A stretch of 64,000 nt of DNA, from the NCBI GenBank assembly GCA_963971225.1, contig OZ020269.1:18350921-18414920 (forward strand). Direction: 5' to 3'. Positions 1 through 12,802 of this stretch are shown here, one piece after another. Both the position numbers and the translations under genes were made by a program. The stretch's first letter is position 1. Every line of letters begins with the position of its first letter. Under the pieces are notes generated by a model, which searched no databases, was not told the DNA's origin, and saw only the letters and a list, made by a program, of their open reading frames with translations. The stretch is from Melieria omissa. Lineage: Eukaryota > Arthropoda > Insecta > Diptera > Ulidiidae.

Positions 1-1490
1 AACGGAGAGAGAAACGAAAACGATCAGAAATGGCATTAGAATGCAGCAATCATATTCAATGGCAAATAATTGAGGTTAGACTTTCAGCCAGCAGGACATC
101 GATACGTCGAATGGCCAACTGGAGGAGTGCAAAGCCAGCGAATGTGGCCAAAAAGCGCACAGAAATAACAAACCAACAACAAAGCGATAAGAAACTATTT
201 ACCAGTGTGTGAGGCGTTGCCGCTGCGGGAGTTTGGGTTAGCAATAACGCACAAAAAAATTCAACACAAAAATCTTTGTTCGCCTGTCTGCGCTGCTATT
301 TGGAAAAACCTAAAAAAAAAATACAAAAATTGCCGTGAAATATATTTTCGACGCCACTGTGACAGCACTGCATTGCTGTCAGTCAGTCGACCTAATCACA
401 AATGTCAAACACGTGCGTGCTGGTGTCTCATAGCTGCGAGGCGTTCGTGTTGTCATCATTGCGGTTGGTTTTAGTTTGTGTTAGTGTTATTGCTGTTATT
501 GTTGCTGTTGTAGTTGTCATGACATTGGTATGCCTCAATACGGCATCTTTTGCGGGCGGCATCATCATACAAAAGCGCAAAATTTTCTAAAGATTTTCTG
601 CTGGACATAAAGAAAGTCGGCAACGAATTTGCCACAACAAAAAAAGTTTCCTCTTCAACGCCACTTGGCTGTCGATATTTTCGGATTCCGAGCGGCGGAC
701 ATGTCTGCCGGCTGCTGCTGCTGCTGACTTTTTGCTTTGAATATCAAATTTGCTGATAGTTTTCGGCGTACGTGTGAAACGCTTCCATTCCGCTGATTCC
801 CCCAATGTAAGCCGCAACGAATCGAAAATCAAATGCAGCATAAATCGAGGCGCACAGCAGCGACGGCCGTAATTGAATTTGCTATCTGGCCAAATTGATT
901 GTGTGCATTTTTGCCAAATGAACGCCAAACAATTGCAATAAAATCGAATTTTTTTGTTGGTTTGTTGGCAAAAATATTGGGTTTTTGTGGTAAAACAATT
1001 TTAGTTTTCTGTTTTTCTTTTTGTTGGTGCAGTGTTTATGAATAACGTGTGACGAAAATGGCTGATTGAAGATGGGGAACGAAAATCAAAATTAAGAGAA
1101 ATGAACCCAAAGTGAAATAGCTTCAGATTGCAAAGATGGTTCGAGCTGAATAAATCAACTTGAGTTTGAAACTGCATATCCAACGTTTCTTTAGTTGATA
1201 TACGTGAGGTTGAGATACGTTAGAGAAGATTACGGCAGCTGTCACTGTTTAAGACACACTTAGACTCTACGTATATGATCCATTGTGATACTAAGTTTGG
1301 TCCAATAATTCATATATGTCTTCTATTACATTTCATAGCATTTAATTGCATTTGAGTCTGAACCTAATTTCAACACTAAATTTATTTGACTAACTAATTT
1401 TATTTACTCTATTTTCACATAAAATTCAGGGCGACAGCCTTTCAACCGGAAAAGAGTCCTAAACCAAGTATTTTTCTTTATGCAACCATA
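1..1490. other. Unique noncoding AT-rich DNA
   Basis: No supportable gene. Open frames here are short, on both strands, and show no domain or codon bias. The first 930 bases are somewhat GC-richer, with CTG/TTG runs, and then grade into plain AT-rich sequence. It could be intron or intergenic DNA. Confidence 0.6.
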
Positions 1491-1498
1491 GATTGGCC
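1491..1498. repeat. 8-bp target-site duplication, left copy (hAT-like)
   Basis: GATTGGCC immediately before the left terminal inverted repeat. The identical 8 bases follow the right terminus at 3432-3439. An exact 8-bp duplication is the hAT signature. Confidence 0.9.
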
Positions 1499-3431
1499 CA
1501 GGGGCGTAGCCAAGGGGGGGTTTAGGGTGGCAGAACCCCCCCTATAGCCTATAATTTGTCAACATTTTTAATCACTATGCATCGTATGTACGTTCCCACA
1601 TTAGCAAAAAGGTATTTTCATCTTTAAATATTTTAAAGAATATGAACAAAACCCTTTGTTTACCGAAACTAATTTGTTTTTTTAACAGTCACGTTTAGGC
1701 TTAACCCATTAAGCCCTGAGCGTTGCGTTTGCGCAACGTTTGGGAATTTCGCTACATTAAGTAATTCATAAAGATATAAGACTTGAAAATGGGTAAAATT
1801 GGATTCGAATTGATCGTTTTAGATTCTGACGTACTCAAATTTCAAAATTTTTTAAATATTCATTTTTTTTTTTCATCCAAAGTCAACGTTTTTTTTGGGG
1901 AATTTGTGAAATTCAATTAAAAATACGTATTCTTCAAACCTATCAAAATCCCTTTGTGGGCTGCATTTTGTAATGCTAAACTATTTAAAAATAAGTTGTA
2001 GTCACAAGTATGTGACTAAGGCCCAAATTGCGTTTGCGCAACGTACCCTCCTGGTTCAGGGGTGGGGGTATGAATTATTTGCTTGATTTTTTTTCTTGAT
2101 TAGGTCAATTAATAAGATTGTGTAAAATTTTATGGAAATCGCACAAGCCCTTCTGGGGTCAGGTTTTAATGGGTTAATGCAGCGATTTGCATGTTCTAAA
2201 AACATGTCTAAAGAGTAGTTTAGTTCGTCGACCGGAATGTCCTTCAGGATGTCGGTACAAGCCTTTTGGATGGTTTCTACATTCTCAAAACGCTTTTTTC
2301 ATCAGCAAATGCATTCTTTGAAAAGATGAAATTCGCACGGTGCCACATCATGTGACAACAAAAAAACAGTCAAAACAAGTGTCAATAGATGAGATGGCAT
2401 CCTTCGATAGTCAAATGTTCAGTTAAAATGCAATACATTTATGCTATGAAATGCTTAACCTTCGCCTTACTAAAGATGATCCCTGGCACTTCCGCTGCTA
2501 TTTTGAGTAAAACTCACAATAAATATATAATACTTAAACATTATTTTCATACTTCAGTATTTAGTATCTTCCTCTGGCGATAGTTCTTATTAAAAAAAAA
2601 AGCCTAACTTTAATGATTTATTTTGAGATTATGGAAAATATTAGAAGATTTCTTTCCAGAGAGTTTATTGAACACATAATGAGGTACGCAAACAAAATTT
2701 ATCGTGAGTTTTAATCAAAATGGTAGCGAAAGCGCCTGGGATCACCCAGATACATTTGTATAAAAAATTACAAAATTCAAGTTTAAACATGAACAAAATT
2801 TCAAAATTTTTTTTTTCATGTTATTGAAAATTACCTTAAAATTTGTGCAGATATTAAACATGAATATTAAAAAGATCACCCGGGTGGGTATAAGTAAAGC
2901 GAAGGTTAAATCCAATTTCAAGAATTTCAATGAAGATTTTGGCTTATCTTTTATGAATTACCACCCAGTTTTGATCTACGGGAATCGCGGATTCAGTTGG
3001 CTAACTCGTTGGTCATCATTTATGTTCTGACAATCGTTTTTAAATCGCTTTTACCACTTATGAACTCCACCACGGTAAAAACAAAAATCACCATAAACTT
3101 GGTCCATCAATTTAAATGCTTCGGTTAAAGTTTAAACATGTTTAAAACAATAGTTAATATTGGATCTTTGTTCGATGCACATTTTTGTACGATGACACAA
3201 ACATACTGCCACTTCAGATGCAATAACTTTGCTTTCAGTCCACCAATTTTCATGAAATTTTTACTAAAAATCAGGGAAAAAATTTAGTTTTTAATGCATT
3301 AAGTCACATAAGCCACAACAAAATGCCCTATTTGGAAAGTGCACTTTACTTAAAAAACATGTAATACTAAACTGGCAAAAATTTTTTTAAAACCCCCCCC
3401 CCCCCATGACCAAGTTCTGGCTACGCCCCCG
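1499..3431. mobile_element. Non-autonomous hAT-like DNA transposon, 1.93 kb
   Basis: The ends are inverted: the left starts CAGGGGCGTAGCC and the reverse complement of the right starts CGGGGGCGTAGCC, one mismatch in 13. Both ends lead into G-runs (C-runs on the right, about 3391-3406). It is flanked by a perfect 8-bp duplication. Terminal CAGGGGCG with 8-bp duplications is typical of the hAT superfamily. No transposase frame survives inside, so it would depend on an enzyme supplied in trans. A separate TTAA-flanked element sits inside at 1701-2177, showing that the hAT-like copy is the older of the two. Confidence 0.85.
1701..2177. mobile_element. Nested TTAA-flanked MITE (piggyBac-type)
   Basis: TTAA at 1701-1704 and 2174-2177 bracket a 469-bp core. 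The left end reads CCCATTAAGCCCTGAG; the reverse complement of the right reads CCCATTAAAACCTGA. TTAA duplication plus CCC-starting inverted ends is the piggyBac-superfamily signature. Just inside the left end is the dyad CGTTGCGTTTGCGCAACG (1720-1737), and a related TTGCGTTTGCGCAACGT occurs at 2028-2044, so subterminal palindromes are present near both ends. There is no coding capacity. Confidence 0.75.
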
Positions 3432-3439
3432 GATTGGCC
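3432..3439. repeat. 8-bp target-site duplication, right copy (hAT-like)
   Basis: GATTGGCC, identical to 1491-1498. Confidence 0.9.
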
Positions 3440-6400
3440 AATCTTGTGGTATGGGATTATTTTTTGGTGATTTGGCTAAAGGACTGAGGGCGACATAATC
3501 AAACAAACAAACGAACGACAAACTACTCCTTGCTTTATCTTTTGCACTACTTGATCCATAATTAAGCGTATAAACTTTTAAGTCTAAGTAATTATTGCAG
3601 CCATAACGATATGGTTGCTGTCATATGACACCACTTTCTAAAACACGGTTGGGGAACAAAATTAAAAAAAAAAATTAGTATGGGATGTTGTTGCAATGAT
3701 CATAAAAAATACTAAATCGATACATTTTCATTTAAATGTTACCCAGTGAAAATCTATAGCGCAAGAGTTAAGAATGAAATTTGTAAGCTTTGTCTCAAAA
3801 ACGCTGATACAACGATGCATAGTTTGCAATTGCTCCGATTTGGCAAATAGACTGGAGACTGGAGTATAAGTTGTGATCTATTGAGCACAATTTATACTCA
3901 TCAGCAGGCAGACCTCCGGACATTTAGTCCTTTTCGCATAGGGAACGAAAATAAGTGGCATTAAGTAACATTTTTCGGTAAATTCCCAATCGGAGTATAA
4001 TTTTATAGTACAGAAATATCAACTTTTATTGAAAATATTGATTCATAAAAATTTTTAGAGTGATATGAAATTAATTTGTTTAAAATTATTTAAAATTTTT
4101 GGGATTGATTTTGAGCCTTTAGTTTCTCAGATTTGATGCAATGGTTTTTAGATAAACTTCACTGTTTCAAGTTTGCTTACTAGCAACAAGCCCGTTTGCT
4201 GCCGTTTGCTGCTATAAAATATAATATGAAAGCAACTTAAAAGTTCTCTTCTCTGGTCACTAAAGTCTTTAATGAAAACCAAATACTTTTTAGTGATTTT
4301 TCTACAGTAGGAAGTTACAATAATTGAAGCTTTAATAACTTTAATATTTCCGAATATCGTTCAAATGCCATTTTCTAAATTTCCATATCCTTTAAACCGT
4401 TATAAAGCCATCCCAAAAATTTGCATCATTTTTAGGCCTCTTTGGCTTTAAATATTTGTCCTCCATCAAAGTCCTCGACCAGCGGTTCACCTTATTTCCT
4501 ATCTCGCAAAATATGCAAATGCAGCAACAACAAAGCTATTTGCCGCTGCGGCCAACTTGCAGCAGCGCAAAATCAATATCGGCCCAAATTCTATTAGCAA
4601 CCTTTAACTGGCGCCCTTCGTTGGCATATTTGAAGGTAGCACTTTCTCACTTTTCGGCCGTTAGCCGCAAGCTACATAAACGTTGACATCAATGCGTCGC
4701 CATGAGCAAAACTTTGTTTTTGTTTATTTGGGTTTTGCATTTTTTGGCGTTTTTTTTGCTTAGTTTTTTGTTTTATAAAAGAGCTAAAACGCCTTTGGTG
4801 GCAGTTGTGCGCCCAATATTTGACCAACCTGAGCTCGAACACCACAACCGAAGTTCCAACCGTATTTGTGCTGTGCGGCTCAACAAAGCATTGGCGAATG
4901 GCAAAAGTATGAAAGTAGAAGAGTAAACTTTAAAATGATTTAAATTGTAAAAACAAAACCACAAATTTACGCGGTCAGCGTTGCAGCAGCAAAGTGATGG
5001 AAAATTTGACAAAAAAAAACCAAAAACAACATTGCAGAAATTGCTGAATGGCAAATTTGGCACAAGGAAATGCAAGTGGCAAATCACAGCCATCGGCTGA
5101 CTGCGGCCCATGGGCGAAAAAGTACAAGAAGTCAGAGAAGCGGACGAACGAAGCATTGGGCAACGACAGCACAGACGAACATTGAAGCGAGGACAGACAA
5201 TGACGGCTCATCAGCGGTCAATGACAAAAGTTAACGCACAAACACACACACACACACAGGCATAGACATAAACATAGACAGCTAGATAGCCAGCCAGATG
5301 GACAGACAGTGAAAGTGTCAAACAAACAAAAGGCAAAAAGCGCAAAGAATGGCAAAATGTCGGCGTTGCAGCAAAGAAAACGCAACCGAGAAATTCTGCA
5401 ACCAAGTGAAAATCATTTGAAAATATCTGGTTGCCTTTCGGTTTTTTTTTTGCCAGCATTTGAACAAAAGCGTTGGCCGACCGGCTGGACGCCGACTGAC
5501 GTTGGCTGCACGGTTGACTGCACCGGAAATGAAGCTTTAACGAATTAGAAACCAAACACAGCACATGCACTCGAATCGCACCATTTTCACCATTGGCTGT
5601 CTCTGTCGTTCTCTAGCTCGCACTCGCTTGCACACTTGCAAGTGTGTTGGTGCTGTTCATGGCACCGGAAATCGTAAACCAAAAGCTAGACGCACCCAAA
5701 ATGCCATCGTGTGCACGCAAAAAAGAAAGTTCAGCGAAAGGCGAGAAGGCCAAAAGATTGCGGGTTCAAAGTAAAGAAAAAAAAACAAACGTTGTCTAAC
5801 AATTAAATTTTCGTTGAGGCACAAGTTTTTGGCAAGAATGAATGGTTTGTAAATATTTAAATTTTTATGAAGCAAATGAATTGAAATGCATAAAGTAAAC
5901 GAATGAAGAGATTTAGAACTGCAAAAGAAGGAAATTGAACAGTGAAGACAACGGACTAAGAAATGTGATAAGACAGAAGTGAGTTGAGAGAAACATAGAT
6001 TGAAAAAGAGCTTTAAAGTGAGTTGAGAGACAAATAGACCAAAAGACAGCGCTAGCGACTTTCATTTCCTAACCAGAAGAGAAACACTCAACTGCATCCC
6101 TACATCTTGCAGGTCCCGAGACAGGGCCTGTCTACATTGACCTATTCCTGTTGGGTTTGCAGTTATCTTACGAAGGTTCCCATAGGCTCTCGATCTCCCA
6201 AAGCTAAGCACGTCCGATTACTTAAGACTCAGAAGGTCTATCTCTCTGTCTCACTCTCTCGAAAGATCATACAATCAAGGCATACACAAGGAGAGAGCTT
6301 CATTAAGTAAATTAAATTAGAGTGAGAACTTAGGGAAGAGCACAGATGGGCCAAGGACCCTTATGTAGAATGTAGTTTCCTATAGGGAAAAAGCTGTTAA

Positions 6401-6929
6401 GTTAAAAGAAGAATTCCGAGCGTTGTCATGTCTTGGTCCATCTGCCTAATCGTAATTAAGTAAGTAAGTAAAGCCTGACTGTGTCCATGAGCCCAACATA
6501 GGTGAATATGAAGCAATCTGACTGTACGGATAAGAGATTAGCAGGAGCCAAAAACAATCTTTGATGTTATTAAGACTGCATCCAGAGTCCTAAGAGCGAA
6601 TTGGCGGTTTAGTAATATTAACATTTGACTTTCCAATATCCTATTTAGTCTTAGCCAACCTGAAGCTAGACTCAAACTAGGTTAGACAGATTGGGATGAT
6701 CTCAACCGGTAAGACATTGCAATGATCCGATAGGCGGCGCTTCTGAAGAGTCCTTATAAAGAAGTACTTCTAAAGAGATATTGCTCAGCAACTTGAGTGC
6801 GTCCACCACTTGAGAGAGAAACATCGATTCTCTCAAAGAAGCTTGGGATATTTTCTAAATGAATAAATATTCATTTGCTTTCGCTTAGGTTGTAAAAAAT
6901 GTGTCTGAATTAAAGTAAAAAATCAAAAT
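3440..6929. other. Unique noncoding DNA
   Basis: No gene recognised. 4,450-5,780 is GC-richer, with a short CA run near 5,240, and resembles the other non-repetitive islands of the window. 6,460-6,475 is a short TAAG run. Frames on both strands are short, overlapping and without domains. Confidence 0.55.
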
Positions 6930-7252
6930 AAAAATTTATCTTATTTTCTTACTCCTTCTTTCTTTACTATGCAGAGATAAAACATTCAAAAAAGTGTATA
7001 TTTCTCTTCTGTAAACTTAAACATACTGTTGATTAATTTTGTATTATTTCTAAAACTTCAAACTATTCTAAGGAACAAAGAAAAGTCAAATTAAAAATAT
7101 CTTTTTTTTTCTGTTTCATCTTCATTTACTATGTAAAGATATAACATTCAAAAAAGTGTATACTTCTCCTCTTTGACTTTTAACATTCAGTTTATTAATT
7201 TTGTATTATTCCTTAAACTTCGAATTCTTCTAAGAACCAAAAAAAATATACA
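6930..7252. repeat. Diverged two-copy tandem duplication, about 162 bp
   Basis: The block containing ACATTCAAAAAAGTGTATA at 6982 recurs at 7144 with its flanks (CTTTACTATG before, TTAATTTTGTATTATT after). The copies are clearly related but diverged. No coding potential. Confidence 0.75.
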
Positions 7253-9950
7253 TTATTGAAACCGTAGAGGGTTCAGATGACCACAAATTAGTATGTTGCC
7301 ATATGACAGCAAAATAGCGAAAGGGTTAAAGAGATTGTGTCGTGATGCCCGAAGTTCTTATGTACCGTTATAATCATAGTCAGACTTCTTTCTTTCAAAA
7401 TTTCTTTTGGAAAAAATCGCCTTCTTTCTATAATGTGCACTACAGGTTGTCTTGTTTCTCTTTGATAACAAAAGAAAAAGCGAAACCAGAAGTAATCGGA
7501 TCTTTATAGAGCAAACAAAGTCATTGAAAATTTGAATATTGTAATTTTTATGTTCGTTCCTTCTTCTAGTCAATGGTCGTGAAAATGATCCTTAGTCCAT
7601 TTGTTTCTCTCTAAAGTTTTCATTGGCATCTTCATGACACTGCAAAACCAGAGCTTTGTTCTGAGTACTTCCAGCTTCGTTCTAGTGACTGACCATCGAA
7701 CTGACTCTCGATCTTTCCATCCATCTAGCTTTCTCTACATTTTTTCCTTGTCATTTTATACCACGCAGCTATTTTTTGAGTTAAAAAAACCATAAAATCA
7801 TAAACTGCAAGCTTAGTGATTTTTCAAACATTTAACTATCTCACATTTTCCTGTCCCCAAATCAAGTTCGTTCAGCAACTTAGATCACAATTGACAAGTT
7901 TAAAAATTGTTCTGTTTTTCCTTCTAAAATGCAACCATGCAATCAGTTCAAAGCCACTAGCGCACTACAAGTGTTGAGTGCTTTTCACTTTAAAAGTTAC
8001 CATTTTAACTAGTTTCAAGTCAGAAAATTACCAGTTGTGATTTTTTCTTTAATTAATACAATTTTTATTTTTTTTTTTGTGAGTAAGCTGGCAACACTGC
8101 TGACAGTGAACATGCCGTCGCCAACATCATCAGCTACCACTTAAACTTCTATAAACATTCTTAATTATTCCATTAAACGAATTTCTGTTGCGCTCCCCGC
8201 TTTATTCTCTTCTGCTCAGCTGCGTGAATTTCTCAGCATTTTTTTGTTTTGTTTTGCTGGCTTCTCCGTTCTCTATCTTCGACCTTTTGCGTGCACTTGT
8301 AGCTCAAACTCACTAAAGTTCAATTAAAACTTCTGCCACTTGTGCTTTGACAAAATTTTGCCAGCAACATCGATCGCTTGATGCAAGTCAGCTATATAGT
8401 TATTGTTGTTGTTGGTTGCGGATGAACGCATTAATGCAGCAAATGCATAGCAGGTGGCGCAGATTGATAGGAATGGCATGAAGTGCATTCACCGCAAGGT
8501 GAACCGCCATGCGGACAGCAGCGAATGACAGGGTGACGCAAAAATTAAAAATATATACAAATTTTCTAAAAAGGAAAACAAAAAATTTAGCACTTCTGAC
8601 TAGTGGCGGCAAGTATTTTCGGCATTGTCCACTGTGGCATCAGCAGCAGCAGCCACTTAAATTGAAGCATCAGCAAGCCAGCAGCAATTTTGCTTTATCA
8701 CCTTCGCAAAGGTCACCTTGGCTGACCCCATAAAAATAAACCAAAATTTCTCCAACAACGCAGAGACCCGGGGCGCTGGCAACCGCTCAAACATTGATGA
8801 ATGAGCAGCGTACGCCGCGATTGTTGCCAGCCGCCCCCCGCTCAACTTGGAAGCTGCTCCGTCTTTGACAACTTCACGCCAACTTCTCGCCGCAGTCCAC
8901 TCGACTGCTGAACATAAATTGCAAGTCATCGTCGCCAACATCGCCGCGTGCATCGGCGGCAACAACGCAAAAATATTGCGCACACGTGTGCCGCTGCAGC
9001 AGCTGCACTCCGCCCGCCCGCAGCCAGCTGCATCAATCGGCCCCGAAAGCGGCGAACAAAAACTTTTCAGCGCTCGACACTCGCATCGCTCGTCTGGCGC
9101 TGCTTCGTACCTTCCGTCACGCTAATGGCAACGGTTACGCTTTGCCTTTGAACGACGTCTGTCCGTCCGTCCGTTCGCCCGCCCGCACGGCCGCGTTAAA
9201 CGCCAACGACGCTGGCAGCACACGGCACATCATCATCAACTACCACATTGCGTTGACAGGCAAAGTGCGCCCGAAAATTTTCATGTTGCAACTACGTGTC
9301 AAATGAGCGTTTGCACTGCTCCCCCCGCCGCTGTTGCCGCATTTGCACCACAATTCGGTTGATTGTTTGCTGCGTAGATTGCGCCAATGCTGTCGCCAGC
9401 CGAACGTCACGTCAGAAGTCAGCGCCCAACACAACGCAACCGTCATTCGTGGGGCCAGCAGACGGCTGCGGGCACAAATAGTGGTGACAGCGGTGACGGC
9501 ATTGTTGTTGTTGTCAACAGCGGTGTTGTTATTGGTAAGTGAAAGCGCTTTAATGCATTCCTTATGAGGCAGTGAAGTGTGATGTATGTTGCATTAATTT
9601 TCAACGCAAAATTGCGGCACAGTGAAGCAAAATCTCAAATGTGACGACAGTTTGAAAAATATCGAAATAATTGTTAAAAAAATTGTATTTCAACCTGTTA
9701 GCTGCATTGCCGTTTAGAAAATTCCTTTGGTATCGAAATTGGATAATCTCGAAGTGTTGGAAAACATCAAAACAGATATTCGGTATTTTTTAGTTCAAGA
9801 GGAAAGTTACTAGGAATTTATTCATGGAAGAAGTAGACTTTGAAAAATTTTAGATTTTTCTTTTGTATTTAGTTTGTGATATGCAATTCTTTTTAATTTC
9901 GAATTCCTAACTAATCCTCTAATCTTTCAATACTGATAAACAATCTGTAG
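7253..9950. other. Unique DNA including a GC-rich block (about 8,750-9,534)
   Basis: Mostly noncoding. The 8,750-9,534 block is distinctly GC-richer than its surroundings and rich in CGC/GCC words. It has open frames on both strands (for example plus 8847-9125 and minus 8657-8983), but these mirror base composition and show no domains. It ends at a good 5' splice-site consensus, so a noncoding or 5'-UTR exon is possible. No initiator or TATA motif could be placed with confidence. Confidence 0.4.
9535..9540 (+). other. Candidate 5' splice site
   Basis: TTG followed by GTAAGTG matches the insect donor consensus and coincides with the abrupt change from GC-rich to AT-rich sequence at 9,534, as expected at an exon-intron edge. 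Donor-like hexamers occur by chance, so this is suggestive only. Confidence 0.3.
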
Positions 9951-10030
9951 TCTAGTCTAGTCTAGTCTAGTCTAGTCTAGTCTAGTCTAGTCTAGTCTAG
10001 TCTAGTCTAGTCTAGTCTAGTCTAGTCTAG
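9951..10030. repeat. (TCTAG)16 pentanucleotide microsatellite
   Basis: Sixteen perfect TCTAG units without interruption. Perfect homogeneity suggests recent expansion. Confidence 0.97.
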
Positions 10031-12660
10031 CTCTTAAATAATTGGCTGACTGCATGGATAACAAAACACAAAAATTTCAGGAGATACCTGACTCAGGTAA
10101 AACATTTCACGGAAGTTACCTGTTGACTCTGCCTTGAAAATGATGAAACAGCACCACCAACATTGTGTACGAATATCTGAGGCTTTATCTGAAAAATAAT
10201 AAATAGAATAGAATTTAATTATTTACCATTAATCAGAGAAGGAAGAAAAATAGGCACAAGCTTTGTCGGAACAAAAAAGAACCCACTAAATGGTCCACTT
10301 CAGCAAATCTCTTTCAAACAATCGAACAGTTTTTTTGGTCGATAAAAAGCCGGCAAGCTATTGACCACAGATTTGCCAGTTTCTATATAGGATTTACAAT
10401 TCCTGCGCTAAAAAAAACTCTCTAGTCAGTCGCAATGTACATCTAACAGTTCATACATATATCCGAATAACGGGTTTCGTTTTTAGCTGTTAAGAATTCG
10501 ACAAGCTATTGACCTCAGGTCTACCAGTTTCTAAAATATTTTTTATCTCCTAAGTTAAAAACAAATCTCTTGTTGTACTAGGATTTCATTTTGGGGAAGT
10601 TCGGTACACAACTTTTGAGTCCAATACTACTTGAAACCATGTTTGTCACCAAAACCGTTTACAAGATACAGATTTTTTGGGGTGGGGAAAGCGGTATGAA
10701 CCCGTAAAACGTCCGCCACGGAGTCAGTTTTACTTTGTATCTTTCTATTCGTGGTTCATATTTGTACTATCCACATTTCTAACATTTCTCCTCCAACACT
10801 TTTTAAACCAAATTTAATGCCAACCATGCCACTGTGCCACCAAGGCCAAGTTATTAAGAAACTATGAAACATGGCAGCGCGTTACAAACTCCATTTTCCA
10901 TGCATTTTTAGTTTGTTATGCAGCAAACGAAATGCAAAACTAATTTTTCTTCTTTCTTCTTCTCGCTCGCGCAACTCGCACGATTTTGGCAACGCTAAGA
11001 AGCGGAAAACAGCAAAACGGTTAAAGGCAAACGAACGCAAACAGCGACGCTGCACAAGATGAGCAAAAGTTGGCTGCTGCTGCTGACAAGAGCTGAAACT
11101 GGGGCTGAGAGGCTGCTGCAACGCGACAGGAAGCGAGCAGCGACATTGCTTAAGCCAATGCGGGCGCAGATAAGAAAGTGTCACAGTGTTGCGCAGCTGC
11201 CAGCGCAGACGTTGGAGCGGTGCGGCTGCTGCAAGACAGTCACGCAGAAGCGTACAACAAATGACTACTAAGAGGAACAACAACAACAATCAGATCATTG
11301 ATGCCGCCGTTGGCTTTTGACGAGGTGAGAGAAACTTGTGCAGCATGTGACATTTTAGCATAAAAGTAATTTTCGTAAATATTAACGAGTATTTATTTTC
11401 ATATGAAACTGGCGCGCAAATGCATTTAACACAAACATACACACACACACATATGTACATGAGAGCGTGACTTATATGCAGCAGATTGAAGAAGCGGCAT
11501 CATCTTTGGCATTTCGAATTTGAACAAGAAAGCACAAGCAACCAAATGACACAGACTCGCTCATTCGAGGCCAACGGGGCGTATGCGGTTGGCATTACGC
11601 ATTTTTTTCTCTGTTCGCCTTTATTTTTCGAGCTTATAATTTCTAATTAACTGCTGCCCGAGCTGACTGTAAGCAGCAGCTTTCACTTAACATTTGAAGG
11701 GGAAGTGTTGCCCGTTTGTTGGATTGCACTCGCTGCTATTCGCTTGTTCGCCGTTAATTTCTGCCTGTGCTTTGTGATTATGGATTGTGATGCGTGCGTT
11801 GCGTCCCGTCGATCCGACAGTCAGATTGGAGTGTTGTGTGTTCTGGTTCTGAAGAAGTCGAACGATGCGGCGCCTTGTCGGTAGCGGTATTTATAGTTTT
11901 GCTATTTTAATTCCGCTCATTATGATAATCCAAGGAAAAGCTTTCGACGGAACGAAAGATGGAATAGGAAAAAGTGAATAAAAAGCAATGCGCACAAAGT
12001 CAGTCAGCAAGTGCGTCAAGTTAAGGGGAGTTATTCGCGGAGCTGTGGAATGCCGACATGAATTAATGTCGCGTTGTGTATTAGCGTCTTTTATGGGATT
12101 AAATGGTGTTGGTAGCAATAGTTGACAAGTCACATAACCAGACCGAAGACTGGCGAAGGGGGCAGTGAGAGGGTTGTCGTTATGCTGTCGGTACTGCGGG
12201 CATATTTAGCAGGGAGACTTTTCGTAGGGAGTACACAATGTAAGTAAAGGGAAAAGATGGGTTTGGCTGAAGCGTATAATGCATAAGGCAGAGCTATAGG
12301 CGTGTCGAGGGAATATGAAATATATAAAGGCGAGCAATGCACAGCACAAAGTGGATATGGCACCAGTGGTGCTGGTAAAAAACCAGTTGAATAAATGACA
12401 AAGAACAAACGTTGAAAAGGCTGCAAAAGAAAGGCTGGTAAAAAGCTGACTGAACGCAAAGGCGGAAGTGAGTCGACAGAGCGCTGTGCCACAATAGTAA
12501 AGAAATGATTAAAGATAAAAGAACGTATGGAGAAAGGGAACAAAAAGTTCATTGATCGCGGCATCAGAATAAAATTTAATAAAAAGGGAAATTTCAAGGC
12601 ATTTCAGCAAATAAAATGAAAATAAAGAAAATGAAATTTAAATAAAATAAAGGAAAAAAG
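10031..12660. other. Unique noncoding DNA with a diverged local duplication
   Basis: Around CAAGCTATTGACC (10,353 and 10,502) there is an old tandem duplication of about 149 bp. 10,600-10,620 carries one copy of a dispersed repeat listed separately. 10,860-12,100 is a GC-richer island with open frames on both strands (for example minus 10882-11289) that look like low-complexity translations. No host gene supported. Confidence 0.5.
10540..10620 (-). repeat. Dispersed repeat, copy 1 (AAAAGTTGTGTAC family)
   Basis: Read on the minus strand, this stretch contains CTCAAAAGTTGTGTACCGAA followed 8 bases later by AAAATGAAATCC. The same two blocks in the same order occur on the plus strand near 54,421-54,464, and the first block again at 63,981-64,000. 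The family is not recognised. Confidence 0.55.
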
Positions 12661-12802
12661 GAAAAAGAAAGACAAAACGAAAAGGAAGGGAAAAGAAAGG
12701 AAAGTTAAATAAAATAAACGAAAATAAATAAAGATAAAGGAAAACAAAGAAAACAGAAGGAAAGAAAGGGAAAAGACTGAACGCAGAGTTAAAGAAAAAA
12801 AC
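12661..12802. repeat. Purine-rich degenerate tract before the satellite
   Basis: GA/AAGG/AAAT-rich sequence with irregular AGGAAA and AAATAAA words leads into the perfect arrays downstream. It looks like a degenerate seed from which they expanded. Confidence 0.6.

Noticed and set aside
6170..6235. A weak resemblance to the internal control region of 5S rRNA (TCTCG, then AAAGCTAAGCACGTC)
   Set aside because: Only short matches with gaps; no full-length 5S, stem or terminator can be drawn. It may be chance.
11316..11325. Other donor-like GTGAGA/GTAAGT sequences (also 14,112; 62,019; 62,613)
   Set aside because: Such hexamers are common by chance and lack an accompanying change of composition or coding frame.
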